Shown here in pieces: positions 8,836 through 18,056 of a stretch of 64,000 nucleotides of DNA. The position numbers and the translations under genes are program-made. This DNA comes from Bacteroidota bacterium (GTDB lineage: Bacteria; Bacteroidota; Ignavibacteria; Palsa-1295). Within the stretch, counting starts at the first letter, position 1. Each line of letters begins with the position of its first letter. The notes below the pieces were generated by a model, which was given only the letters and a program-made list of their open reading frames with translations, did no database searches and had not been told where the DNA came from. Location: assembly GCA_021324685.1 (NCBI GenBank), contig JAJPIQ010000069.1, positions 1 through 64,000 of the forward strand, given 5' to 3'.

Positions 8836-11829
8836 ATGTGCATGCGAGTTTTTCGTGTCCTGTGGATGGCTGCAACGCTCGGCAGTGTTTTTTATTCGGC
8901 GCCGGTGCAGGCCCAGGGCGACCTGGCATGGCCGGAATGGCTTGAAATGGGCGGACTTGGAGGCCCGCGCCAACCGGTTAGCGGATACAACGCGTTTTTC
9001 TTTTTCGACGCGACGCACGGCGTGGCCGCTGTGAGCGGACCCCAGATTTATTATATTGGAAACGCTTCACAAAGCCAGTGGAACCGGGCGACGATCCCCG
9101 CCGGGTTTTCGACGGTCCGCTCGATCCGTTTCATTCAGGGAACGTTGTATGCGGCGAACGACGGCCCCGACGTGCTCCTCTCGAACGATTCCGGAAGAAC
9201 GTGGACGTTCGGAGGCCTGGGCCTTGGCAATGCAAACGATGTCTATACGGACGGCTCGGGAACGATCCATGCGTTGCACGACCCCATGAAGGTCTTTGCG
9301 CGGCTCGACTCGATGCATTGCATCGCGCAGGGCACCGCAGAAATTTTCGTTTCGAACGATGGCGGCCTCACCTGGACTTCCAGCGGAGTTCCTATGGTCG
9401 ACGACGCCAGCACGGGCGCCTTTGCCGACCCATGCCATATGGTGTATGTCTGCCCCAACAGTTACGGAACGGCGTTTCGCTCGACCGATCTTGGGCAGAC
9501 CTGGCGCAGCGTTCCCACCGGCTGCGGAACGGGCTCCGAATGGCTTGCCGGAGCGAGTACCGTTCCCTATGTCACGAGCGACGGCGGACTCTATCGCTCG
9601 ACCGACGACGGCGTCGACTGGGTCTCTGTTTATACCGTGACGGCCGGGCCCCATACACCGTTCTTTGTCTTCGGGCCGATGGGAGAGCACGTCGTCCTCG
9701 CATGGATGGGCTCCCCGAATGGCAACACGACGTGGATCACTTCGACCGGCGGCCTCGATGACCTTCATGGCGCGCCGAGCATGACCGATTCCAACGGCGC
9801 GCCGCTCATGCAGGAGGACACGATGAATGTCCCGCTCGAGCTGACCTCGATCTGCCAGCCATTCTATATTCCGGTCACGGTCGAGAGCGATGTGGACGGC
9901 ATGACGGTGCACGCGAGTATTGCAAAGGACAGCCTCGGTGATTTTTCGTTCCCAGCCACCGACACGACGGTCTCCCTTCGCAAGAATCATGAAGATACGC
10001 TCTGGCTGCGGTACCAGCCGCATCATGCGGCGAGCAATATCGTGCTGCAGTTCGAAAATCACTGGCAATGCTCGGACTGGACCGAAACGCGCGCGGTGCA
10101 CGTGGTCACCATTCCCGCCGCCCGCATCGCTCCTCCTCCGCTCTTTGCGGCCAGCTGCCGGCCGGATACCGAGGCGGCAGCGATCGAGATCGATTCGTGC
10201 GAAACGCTCATCATCGATTCGGTCGCCATTCCGGCTTCCCTCGCCTCGCAATTTCAACTCCTGACGCCGCTGCCGCTCACGGCGACGAACGCCGGCGGGA
10301 ACGCGCTCCGCTTCGTCTTTACCGCGCTCGGCCCGGGAACGATCAAGGACTCGATCGAAATTTTCGGGCATTATCTCGGCGTCGATTCCCTCCTCGACGA
10401 TTATTTTTACTTCCCACACGCCTGGGGCGACGATACCGATTTTTCCTCGTTCTATACGACGTTACCGATCACGCTCCGGGCCCTTGCGGCCAGTGGCGTG
10501 GCGCTGATATCGAACGATTCCGCCATTACGCTTTTTCGAGCCAATTATTGCGAGCACGAACTTGACACCTCCGTTCGATTTAAAAACAAGGGTTGCACGG
10601 CAGACACGATCCTCTCTTATTCGCTCTCCGGAACGGGATATTCGACGCCAGCGGTCACCCTTCCTATCATCGTTCCGCCGGACAGCACCGTCACCTTCCC
10701 GATCCGTTTTTACGGCACAGACACCGGTTCCTTCGCCGGAGCGCTCGCGCTCGAGATCGTTTCGGGTGAAACGAAGAACGTTGCCGTCTCCCTTTCCGGC
10801 GTAGGGTTCCCACCGGTCGGCGCACTCCAGGCAAACACCGTTTTTATCGACGCGGGCGCGACGAACCTCTGCGACGTGCGCGATACCTTTGTCGTGATTC
10901 GCGACACCGGTTGCGACAGCGTCAGCATCTCGGGCCTCACCCTCGTCGGGACCGGATGGTCGGTCCTCGATAGCGGAAGCTCGAAGATTGCTCCCGGCGA
11001 AGCCGATACGTTGCGCCTTGCTTCGCAGCCCGATACGAGCGGCCGGCCGTTCTCGAACACGGCGACCGTGACGGTCAACAGCGATGCGCGTCCGCCGCTC
11101 GGCGCCGTGACCTTTTCGCGTGAGATCGAGTATCCCATTGCCTGGAATCTCCAGCTTGTCATTAGCGATAGCGGAATTCCCGGGACCGACCAGGTCTTCA
11201 AACTCGTTCAGACCGCACAGCTTCCGCCGGACGTGACCGCGATCGACTTTACGCTCAGCTACGACGACGATCTTCTTCACTTTACCGGCTCGGACGATTC
11301 CTCGCTCGTCCCTGGGAACTACGTTCGAACGCCGGACGGACGCGCACATCAGGACTTTCATCTCAGCCCCGTCGATACGACGGCGCTTCTGGCCACGCTT
11401 CATTTCATGGACTATATCGCGCGCCATCTTCGGACGGCGGTTACCATCGAGAATATCTCTCTTCTTTCCTCGACCGGCCGCTCGAGCGATTGCATTGCAA
11501 GCATCGTGGAAGACAGTGCCCAGTTCGCCGTTGCCGGCTCGTGCGACGGACCGCTCCTCTCGGCGGCTTTAAGGAATGCCCTTGCGCTCGAGGGCATTCG
11601 ACCGAACCCCGCATCGAACCGAGCGGAACTGCATTATAGCCTGCAGGCGTCCAGGGAGACTCCACAAACATTAGAAATCGAAGACATGCTGGGGCGCCTC
11701 TGGGAATCGCAACCGATCGCGCTCGAGCCCGGCCGGGACCATACTCTTTCGCTCGACCTTTCGTCGCTGCCCACGGGCGTCTATCTTGTCCGCATCGCCC
11801 AACAGGAAGTCAAGATAGTGAAAGAGTAA
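8836..11829 (+). CDS. Giant T9SS-sorted surface protein, paralogue 2
   Basis: 997 residues with a signal peptide ending near APVQAQ. It has the same module order as its upstream neighbour 85 bp away: Asp-box propeller repeats (SNDSGRTW, SNDGGLTW, STDLGQTW, STDDGVDW), Ig-like modules with Cys pairs (CRPDTEAAAIEIDSC, CEHELDTSVRFKNKGC, CDVRDTFVVIRDTGC), a cohesin-like module (IDFTLSYDDDLLHFTG ... LLATLHFMDY) and a sorting domain with RPNPASNRAELHY, LGRLWES and LPTGVYLVRIAQQ. The stretch from CDVRDTFVV to the cohesin-like part parallels the neighbour almost motif by motif, so the pair arose by duplication. No hairpin terminator is visible between them, so they may be co-transcribed. Confidence 0.85.
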   Translation: MCMRVFRVLWMAATLGSVFYSAPVQAQGDLAWPEWLEMGGLGGPRQPVSGYNAFFFFDATHGVAAVSGPQIYYIGNASQSQWNRATIPAGFSTVRSIRFIQGTLYAANDGPDVLLSNDSGRTWTFGGLGLGNANDVYTDGSGTIHALHDPMKVFARLDSMHCIAQGTAEIFVSNDGGLTWTSSGVPMVDDASTGAFADPCHMVYVCPNSYGTAFRSTDLGQTWRSVPTGCGTGSEWLAGASTVPYVTSDGGLYRSTDDGVDWVSVYTVTAGPHTPFFVFGPMGEHVVLAWMGSPNGNTTWITSTGGLDDLHGAPSMTDSNGAPLMQEDTMNVPLELTSICQPFYIPVTVESDVDGMTVHASIAKDSLGDFSFPATDTTVSLRKNHEDTLWLRYQPHHAASNIVLQFENHWQCSDWTETRAVHVVTIPAARIAPPPLFAASCRPDTEAAAIEIDSCETLIIDSVAIPASLASQFQLLTPLPLTATNAGGNALRFVFTALGPGTIKDSIEIFGHYLGVDSLLDDYFYFPHAWGDDTDFSSFYTTLPITLRALAASGVALISNDSAITLFRANYCEHELDTSVRFKNKGCTADTILSYSLSGTGYSTPAVTLPIIVPPDSTVTFPIRFYGTDTGSFAGALALEIVSGETKNVAVSLSGVGFPPVGALQANTVFIDAGATNLCDVRDTFVVIRDTGCDSVSISGLTLVGTGWSVLDSGSSKIAPGEADTLRLASQPDTSGRPFSNTATVTVNSDARPPLGAVTFSREIEYPIAWNLQLVISDSGIPGTDQVFKLVQTAQLPPDVTAIDFTLSYDDDLLHFTGSDDSSLVPGNYVRTPDGRAHQDFHLSPVDTTALLATLHFMDYIARHLRTAVTIENISLLSSTGRSSDCIASIVEDSAQFAVAGSCDGPLLSAALRNALALEGIRPNPASNRAELHYSLQASRETPQTLEIEDMLGRLWESQPIALEPGRDHTLSLDLSSLPTGVYLVRIAQQEVKIVKE

Positions 11830-11867
11830 ACTTCTCTTCGTTCTTTTCTGTCGGCGACCGGTACCAA

Positions 11868-14585
11868 TTATTGTTCTTCGAGCACAAGGGCGATCGCGCG
11901 TTCGAGCTCTGGGAACGCAATTGGCTTTTTAAGATGGAACTCGAATCCGGCGGCAAGGCTGCGGTCAATGTCGGCCTGCGTGCCATAGCCACTCATCGCG
12001 ATGGCCCGGAGCGTCCGGGAGATCGCGCCATCGCTGCGGATCGCGCGGAGCAGGTCCGTCCCATCGCCATCGGGCAACCCGATATCGCTTACCAGGACAT
12101 CGAACGGTTCTTTTCGCGCGAGTTCCAGTCCGTTCGCGACGCTGGAGGCCGTCATCACCTGATAACCGCGTCGCTCCAGCAGGATCTTGAGTACGGTATT
12201 CGTGTCCAAATGGTCATCGACCATAAGGATACGGCCACCGTGTTTTCTTCGATCGATGGAACGCGATGGGGGCGTGTGTGGCGTCTTCGCTTTTACGGCC
12301 AGGGCCGTAAACCGGATGATAAAGGTCGCCCCCTGTCCGGCCCCGGCACTTTTTGCTTCGATCGTCCCCCCATGCAGGGCCACAATGCTGCCGGAGATCG
12401 AAAGGCCCAGCCCCAGTCCGCCATAGGAGCCGCCCCGAAGTTCGGAACGCTGCTCGAACGGTTCGAATATGCGCTCGAGGTCCGCCGGTTCGATCCCGGC
12501 CCCGGTGTCCTGCACTTCGACGATGACACGCCCGGCCTCGTCGTTCGAGGTACGGATCGTGATGAGGCCGCCTTCCGGAGTAAATTTTGTCGCGTTATGA
12601 ATCACGTTCCAAAAGACCTGGCTTAGCCGATCGCGATCGCCACGGAGAAATGGGTTCCCGGCGTGAAGCCGCGTGACGACGCGAAGGCCGCTGCGATCGA
12701 TGTCCTTACGGCAAATTTCGAGGACATCGGCGAGCACCGCATGAAGATCGACATCGCTTTCGGCGAGGCGAAGTTTGCCTTTGGCAATGCGCGTCATGTC
12801 GAGCAGATCGTCGATGAGGCGCGTTTCGATCTCGACATTGCGTCGGATCAGTTCCAAAAACGGCCGCAGGCTTTCGGGAAATTCTTTATCGTCCGTCAGC
12901 AGGTCGAGCGTCGTAAGGACCGGCGTGAGCGGCGTCCGGAGTTCGTGGCTGAGGGCGGCAATGAACTGGTCCTTGGCGCGGCTGGCGAGTTCGACGGCGT
13001 CCCGCGCTTCTTCCAGCCGTTGCTGGAGTTCGGCACGACGGGCGATCTCATTGCCGGCTTCTTCGAACAGCATCGCATTATCGATCCCGGTCGCGATGCG
13101 GGAAGCAAGTTCCTGCGCGAACTGCAGGTCTTCTTCCGTATAATGCCGGAGGGAGTGCCCATAGTCCAGGCCGAGAACGCCGAGTGTTCGACGGCGCGAA
13201 CGGAGCGGCACCATGAGGAGCGAAGAGATTCCCAACTCCTGGAGCCGGGCCCAGCGCTCGTCCGATAGCCCGAAGCGCTCCCGTTCCGACTCGATCGCGG
13301 AAGGAATAAATACGGGAGTGCCCGTCTTCAGGACTTCGAGCAGGCCACGCGAGACCTCGCGCCCGAACTTGAGGCGGTACGCCTCGGCCTTGGCATGCAG
13401 GTCCGGATTCGAATGGTAAATAAAAATGCGGTCGAGATGCGCCGGATCGTCCGCGAGATCGATCGTGATCCAATCGGCAAACTGCGGGGCGAGTTGCCGG
13501 GCGACCTGGCGCAGAAGTTCCTGTACGTTGAGCGATCCGGAAACACACTGGCTCACGGCTTCCAATAATTCCAGGCGTTCCTGCGCACGTCGCCGGCGCT
13601 CCGCTTCCTCCACCGCCTGTTCCGCCATCGTGCGAGATTCCGAAACGAGCTTCGTTCGATAAATCGCGACGGAGGCCTGCCGTGCCAATTGCTCGACAAA
13701 AAAACGGTCCTCTTCGGAAAACACCGGTCGGGACGAGAGCCGCGAGAGCATGATGACGCCGAGCAGTTCCTCTTCGACAAACAGCGGTGTGATAATCGCC
13801 GAACCGAGATCGATCTTCTTTTGGAATTCGTAGTGCTCTTCGGAGATGCTATGGGCCCGGCGAAACTCGTCCGTCACTTCGAGCATGTAGGACTGTTTCG
13901 AATTCAAGACCTCCGCGATCATGGCGCGTGTTTCGGCGCGAGCGGGGAACCGCTGGCCGGACTCCCGCACCATCGCTTCGAGCTCCAGAGAAATGCACGC
14001 AAGCGCTAAATTTTGGATTTCCCCCGATGCCTGCTTCAGGTAGACCGTACATAAGTCGGACGTCTCCGGGACCAGAAGGTGCGGGATCTGCCGTAAGGTG
14101 GTCTCGAAATCGAGCGAGGCGCCGAGCACGTCATTCGTTTTGGCGAGCAGTTCCCAGCGCTGCATGTTCCGATAGCGTTCGCTGATATCGATCGTGACAC
14201 CACGGAGGCGGGAGGGGTTTCCGGCGTCGTCCCGCACGAGTATCATCATCGCTTCGACGGGAATGGTACGGCCGGCGGCCGTGACAATCCGGTGACGGTA
14301 CACTTTACGGCCCTCGACGCCGAACGGCGCCTCCGTCAGCTCGCGGAACTGTTCCCGGTCGTCGGGATGGACCATACTCCACCAGATCCGGAGATCGAGG
14401 AGGTCCTCATACGGATAGCCGAAGAGCGTCTCGGCATTTTTACTCAGGTAGGTAAACCGGCGTGAACGGCCGGTGGCATCGCACTCAAGTTCCCAGATCG
14501 CGCAGGGGACGTTCTCGATCAGTTCGAGAAGGTGATCCGCTTCGCTGGGAATGGGTGTTGGGGAACGGTCGGCCGGCACGGACAA
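11868..14585 (-). CDS. Cytoplasmic hybrid sensor histidine kinase/response regulator (PAS-GAF-GAF-HisKA-HATPase-REC)
   Basis: 905 residues with no membrane segment. An N-terminal PAS/PAC domain (about 15-135; FGYPYEDLLDLRIWWSMVHP and the PAC-like SRLRGVTIDISERYR) precedes two GAF domains (about 150-310 and 345-510). A coiled-coil linker leads to the HisKA box FIAALSHELRTPLTP (phosphorylated His near 550), then HATPase_c with N, G1 and G2 boxes (NVIHNATKFTPEGG, DTGAGI, GGLGLGLSIS). A C-terminal receiver domain carries LMVDDHLDTN and the phospho-acceptor Asp in VSDIGLPDGDG. Such hybrids sense small cytoplasmic ligands or redox/light cues and relay phosphate within the chain. No output regulator or phosphotransfer gene is adjacent, so its target is unknown. 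It converges with the giant paralogue, 38 bp apart. Confidence 0.93.
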   Translation of the reverse strand: MSVPADRSPTPIPSEADHLLELIENVPCAIWELECDATGRSRRFTYLSKNAETLFGYPYEDLLDLRIWWSMVHPDDREQFRELTEAPFGVEGRKVYRHRIVTAAGRTIPVEAMMILVRDDAGNPSRLRGVTIDISERYRNMQRWELLAKTNDVLGASLDFETTLRQIPHLLVPETSDLCTVYLKQASGEIQNLALACISLELEAMVRESGQRFPARAETRAMIAEVLNSKQSYMLEVTDEFRRAHSISEEHYEFQKKIDLGSAIITPLFVEEELLGVIMLSRLSSRPVFSEEDRFFVEQLARQASVAIYRTKLVSESRTMAEQAVEEAERRRRAQERLELLEAVSQCVSGSLNVQELLRQVARQLAPQFADWITIDLADDPAHLDRIFIYHSNPDLHAKAEAYRLKFGREVSRGLLEVLKTGTPVFIPSAIESERERFGLSDERWARLQELGISSLLMVPLRSRRRTLGVLGLDYGHSLRHYTEEDLQFAQELASRIATGIDNAMLFEEAGNEIARRAELQQRLEEARDAVELASRAKDQFIAALSHELRTPLTPVLTTLDLLTDDKEFPESLRPFLELIRRNVEIETRLIDDLLDMTRIAKGKLRLAESDVDLHAVLADVLEICRKDIDRSGLRVVTRLHAGNPFLRGDRDRLSQVFWNVIHNATKFTPEGGLITIRTSNDEAGRVIVEVQDTGAGIEPADLERIFEPFEQRSELRGGSYGGLGLGLSISGSIVALHGGTIEAKSAGAGQGATFIIRFTALAVKAKTPHTPPSRSIDRRKHGGRILMVDDHLDTNTVLKILLERRGYQVMTASSVANGLELARKEPFDVLVSDIGLPDGDGTDLLRAIRSDGAISRTLRAIAMSGYGTQADIDRSLAAGFEFHLKKPIAFPELERAIALVLEEQ

Positions 14586-14663
14586 TAAAAAGAAGTAACG
14601 ACGTCCAGAGAACCGCGGAAGCCAGCCGTAAAGTTTTATTAAAATCGCAGAACGGGTGCTTTC

Positions 14664-15221
14664 CTAAAGCCCAAATCGCTCGACGGGCGGGATTTCGCGG
14701 AGCGGGGCCGGTTGCTCGAAGTCCGGCCGGACGTGTTTGTGGGCCCGGTGCACGAATTTAAGCCCGCTCCATACGGGATCGACGGCAATGACTTTGATGT
14801 CGACCAGCCCCGTCGGGAGTCCGATCTCACGGATCAGGTTCTCACTCACATCGGTCGGCGGCCGGTCCGGATATCCTTTCGAAGCTTTTTTGGGCCATGC
14901 GATCCACAGGCTTCCGCCCGGGAACAGCCGCTTGGCAAGGATTGGGAACATATTTTGAAGAAGCACCCGGCTCGCCGTAAAAAAAACGATGAAATCGTAG
15001 GTCCCCAGTTCCAGCTCGGTATCGTAGTCCCCCTCGGCTATCCCGACCTGCTCCGCGAAACCCGAAGGCGCATACAAAAACGCTTTCGACATTCCGTCCT
15101 TACAGCCGAGTTTTTGAGCAAGCGTTCGCTTCGAATAACCGGCCGCACCGTCCACATTTCCAACGGAGCCTTTAGATCCACCGGAGCCCCCGGACAGTTT
15201 ACTTTTTTTCGTTACTTTCAT
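14664..15221 (-). CDS. DUF3052 family protein
   Basis: 185 residues. After a Gly/Ser/Lys-rich leader the body has GYSKRTLAQKLGCKDGM, LGTYDFIVFFTAS, FPGGSLWIAWPKKASK, DVSENLIREIGLPTGLVD and VDPVWSGLKFVHR. This order matches the DUF3052 family (YSxxxLxxKLGxKxG ... LWIAWPKK ... WSGLKxV), a small soluble protein of unknown biochemical role. It lies 78 bp upstream of the histidine kinase on the same strand, so the two may share a transcript. ATG start. Confidence 0.8.
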   Translation of the reverse strand: MKVTKKSKLSGGSGGSKGSVGNVDGAAGYSKRTLAQKLGCKDGMSKAFLYAPSGFAEQVGIAEGDYDTELELGTYDFIVFFTASRVLLQNMFPILAKRLFPGGSLWIAWPKKASKGYPDRPPTDVSENLIREIGLPTGLVDIKVIAVDPVWSGLKFVHRAHKHVRPDFEQPAPLREIPPVERFGL

Positions 15222-15430
15222 CCGTGTTCGTACACTTGGCGTTGCTGGAACGAGATTAAAATTCCAAAGCTCGGCCGAAAGTTCTTCTGAAGCCAGTCCC
15301 GCCGACCGTTCGTCCGAAATCCGAGCTGCGGGCCGACCGTCCGTGCAAAATCCACGCGGTGGAAAGTTCTTGTGAAATGGTGCATTTTTTGTTCGAGTTC
15401 AACCTCGAATACACAATCAAACGAACGACT

Positions 15431-15727
15431 ATGGCACGAGGAGATAAATCAAGTTACACGAGTAAGCAAAAACGGGAAGCACATCACATTGAAAAAGGGT
15501 ACGAGGACCGCGGCGTCTCAAAAGACGAGGCCGAGCGACGCGCCTATGCGACCGTAAATAAACAAGATAAAGGTGGAAAGAAGAGCGGGTCCGGTCGGGG
15601 GAAAAAAAGGGACACCAGTTCGTCGAAAAAGGGCGGTCACAAAGGTGGCTCGCACAGCCATAAACCGGGTCCGAAAAAAGGCTCCGGTAAAGCGAAAGAG
15701 GCCGGACGAAAAGGCGGCCGGTCCTGA
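15431..15727 (+). CDS. Small highly basic KGG-rich protein
   Basis: 98 residues starting MARGDKSSYTSKQKREAHHI, with YEDRGVSKDEAERRAYATVN, then a Lys/Gly/Ser tail rich in KKGG and GRKGG. This matches a widespread small protein that databases often label plasmid-stabilisation or stress-associated; the function is not established. The ATG at 15431 is chosen because the family begins at MARGDKS; the upstream in-frame extension looks non-coding. The tail resembles the histone-like, nucleic-acid-binding tails of other FCB proteins. It converges with nth, 6 bp apart. Confidence 0.75.
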   Translation: MARGDKSSYTSKQKREAHHIEKGYEDRGVSKDEAERRAYATVNKQDKGGKKSGSGRGKKRDTSSSKKGGHKGGSHSHKPGPKKGSGKAKEAGRKGGRS

Positions 15728-15733
15728 GCGTAT

Positions 15734-16462
15734 TTACACACTGCCCTTCATCCCGGCCGAAGGGCAGTAGGACGCGACCGTGCACTGGGAACACTTCGGT
15801 TTTCGGGCATCGCAGATCGCGCGGCCGTGAAGGATGAGGACGTGCGAGGTAAGCGTCCATTGCGATGGCTTCGCGAGTTTCATCAGGTCCTGCTCGATCT
15901 TCACCGGCTCGGAATGGACCGTCAGTCCGAGCCGGCCCGAAAGCCGCGTCACATGCGTATCGACGGCGATGCCTTCCGCTTTGCCAAAGGCATCGCCTAA
16001 AACGACGTTGGCCGTTTTCCTTCCCACGCCGCGCAGCGTCGTCAACTCCTCCATCGAGTCCGGAACGTTGCCGCCGAATTTTTCGACAATGTCCGTCGCC
16101 ATGGACTTGAGGGACTTCGCCTTCTGTCGAAAAAATCCGGTCGTTTTGATCACATCTTCGATGTCCCGAACGTCGGCATTCGCGACTGCCTTCGCATTCG
16201 GAAAGGCTTTTCGAAATTCGGGCATGACGATATTGACTCGCTTATCGGTACATTGCGCCGAAAGAATGGTCGCGGCAACGAGTTCGAACGGCGTATAAAA
16301 TTCGAGCGCACATTTGGCGTCCGGATATTCGCGGCGCAGGAGCTTGAATATGTTTTGGAAGCGCTCTTTTCGAGCCTCGAGCGATTCTCCTTTGGGAAGC
16401 CGCCGAGGTTCTTTCGCTCCGTCGCGAGGCGCGGACTCTTTTTCAATTACTTTTTTTGCCAT
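15734..16462 (-). CDS. nth: Endonuclease III (DNA glycosylase/AP lyase)
   Basis: 242 residues. It removes oxidised pyrimidines in base-excision repair. The helix-hairpin-helix reads LRGVGRKTANVVLGDAFG and includes the catalytic Lys. The catalytic Asp sits in AVDTHVTRLSGRLGL. The C-terminal 4Fe-4S cluster ligands are in ICDARKPKCSQCTVASYC. A roughly 30-residue basic N-terminal extension precedes the core and is longer than in E. coli Nth (211 aa). The gene is last in the overlapping run thyX-GT2-nth, overlapping the glycosyltransferase by 20 bp. Confidence 0.96.
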   Translation of the reverse strand: MAKKVIEKESAPRDGAKEPRRLPKGESLEARKERFQNIFKLLRREYPDAKCALEFYTPFELVAATILSAQCTDKRVNIVMPEFRKAFPNAKAVANADVRDIEDVIKTTGFFRQKAKSLKSMATDIVEKFGGNVPDSMEELTTLRGVGRKTANVVLGDAFGKAEGIAVDTHVTRLSGRLGLTVHSEPVKIEQDLMKLAKPSQWTLTSHVLILHGRAICDARKPKCSQCTVASYCPSAGMKGSV

Positions 16463-17144
16463 GTGCTCGAAATTGTCTTATTCCTTCGATCCCGGCACGT
16501 TCCGCGATCGCCGTCAGCGAGTCTTGCTCCAGGCGATTATAGCGATAGGTCTGTACCTCGATGGTATGAATGATCGCACCGATATTTTCGGCACGTTCGA
16601 AAAAATCAGCATCGTCGCCATAGGGAATGTCACGAAAGCCTTCCAATCGCTCCGCAAGATCGCGGCGAATCACGAACGTGCCGCCGACGACGCAATCGCC
16701 GATCGCGATTCGTTTTGAAGGATCGTGCTTATCGGCGACCTCGCTTTCGCCGATCACTTCCACGCCACCGTGCAGCAGTTCGACTTCAGGATGTTCGTGA
16801 AGATATTCGGTCCGCATCCCCAGGTGGTCGCGCAGATACTCGTCGTCCGAATCGAGGAACGTGAAATATGCTCCCCGGCCCATGGTAAGGCCGATATTCC
16901 TTGCCATGGCAAGGCCCCGGTTTGCGGCATAATGATAGCGAATGCGATCGTCGTTCCGAATGAGATCAGTAAGGACGGCGAACGTGCCATCGCGCGAGCC
17001 ATCGTCCACCACGATGAGTTCCCAATCGGTGAAGGATTGTGCCCTTACGCTCTCGATCGCTCGAACGATGAGGCGCGCGCGGTTAAACGCCGGCATAATA
17101 ACAGAGAACAAGGGCGGCGGCCCGGCGCCGATCGCGAGGATCAT
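16443..17144 (-). CDS. Family 2 glycosyltransferase
   Basis: 233 residues of GT-A fold: FSVIMPAFNRARLIVRAIES at the start, WELIVVDDGSRDGT (nucleotide binding), then FLDSDDEY as the DxD metal site, and GGTFVIRRDLAERLEGF with YGDDADFF further on. It transfers a sugar from an activated donor; acceptor unknown. The ATG overlaps the thyX stop in an ATGA arrangement, and the 3' end overlaps nth by 20 bp, so translation is probably coupled. Sitting between two DNA-metabolism genes is functionally odd. Confidence 0.9.
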   Translation of the reverse strand: MILAIGAGPPPLFSVIMPAFNRARLIVRAIESVRAQSFTDWELIVVDDGSRDGTFAVLTDLIRNDDRIRYHYAANRGLAMARNIGLTMGRGAYFTFLDSDDEYLRDHLGMRTEYLHEHPEVELLHGGVEVIGESEVADKHDPSKRIAIGDCVVGGTFVIRRDLAERLEGFRDIPYGDDADFFERAENIGAIIHTIEVQTYRYNRLEQDSLTAIAERAGIEGIRQFRAHGKKSN

Positions 17145-18001
17145 GTTCGTTCCAGGAGGCCCAGGCGCAGCAGTTTTTCGCGAAATTCGCCGGCTTCACG
17201 CTTCGTAAACATGGGCGAGGGTTCGGGAACGGCACCGTTGAACGATTCTTCGGAAACGGCCCGTGGCAGCATCTGCTTCAACAAGTCCACCTCGCGGCGC
17301 GTGAGCGTGATGGCATCGAGCCAATAGTCCTGAAAGGCGGCAAGCGAGCTTGGGAAATATTGTTTCGCAATTTCGAAGATCGCCTCGGCATAAACACGAA
17401 TTTCATATTGTGCCGTCGCTTCCATGCGGAGTTGGAGGAAGCGGAACCAGTTGAGCAGGTTCCCGGTGACGACAAACGTCGAATAGTGCGAGACCGGCAT
17501 GTTCAGCCGCGCCAGTTCGCGTGCGACATTGTGCGTTTGGATCAACTCCGTGTAGGAAGCCTCAAACTCCTTTTGCTCGTCGCCCCATTCGGCGACAAAT
17601 CGCTCCGATTCCGGGTGAGGATCGCCGGAACCCTGATGATTGCTTTTGGCCTGGTAAGAAACCCGGTCGGCTTCGGGTGTATAATACAACGGGTCGAGTT
17701 GTTTATAACGCCCCGATTCCTCATTGTAACTGAACGTCCGGTGCCGGAACCATTCCCGGATCACCATGATGGGCGCGCGGACTTCGAACTTCATCACGCT
17801 GCCTTCGAAGGGCGTGGTATGTTTATGCCGTAGCAAGAACCGAACGAGCGTCGTCTGCTGCGCTTCGCTCCGGGCCGCAACGCCCGTCGAAATACGCGCG
17901 TCCGAATCGGGCGAGGAGTCGTCCCCCATCACACCCAACAGGCGCACATAACCATGGTCGAGGACCGGTTTCTCGTTCGTATAATCAGGGTTGAGCGGCA
18001 T
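17141..18001 (-). CDS. thyX: Flavin-dependent thymidylate synthase
   Basis: 286 residues. It makes dTMP from dUMP using methylene-tetrahydrofolate and FAD/NADPH. The ThyX signature is intact: RHRTFSYNEESGRY (RHRxxSxNExSxRY). Further family features are HKHTTPFEG, MPVSHYSTFVVTGNLLNWF and LRMEATAQYEIRVYAEAI. It heads a tightly overlapping run with the glycosyltransferase and nth. With class II RNR elsewhere in the window, the strain uses oxygen-independent, cofactor-rich routes for dNTP supply. Confidence 0.96.
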   Translation of the reverse strand: MPLNPDYTNEKPVLDHGYVRLLGVMGDDSSPDSDARISTGVAARSEAQQTTLVRFLLRHKHTTPFEGSVMKFEVRAPIMVIREWFRHRTFSYNEESGRYKQLDPLYYTPEADRVSYQAKSNHQGSGDPHPESERFVAEWGDEQKEFEASYTELIQTHNVARELARLNMPVSHYSTFVVTGNLLNWFRFLQLRMEATAQYEIRVYAEAIFEIAKQYFPSSLAAFQDYWLDAITLTRREVDLLKQMLPRAVSEESFNGAVPEPSPMFTKREAGEFREKLLRLGLLERT

Positions 18002-18056
18002 GCCGAAGGCAACAAGAGTCGAATGGAAAAGGTTAGCCTGTTTTCTATTCCGGAAT

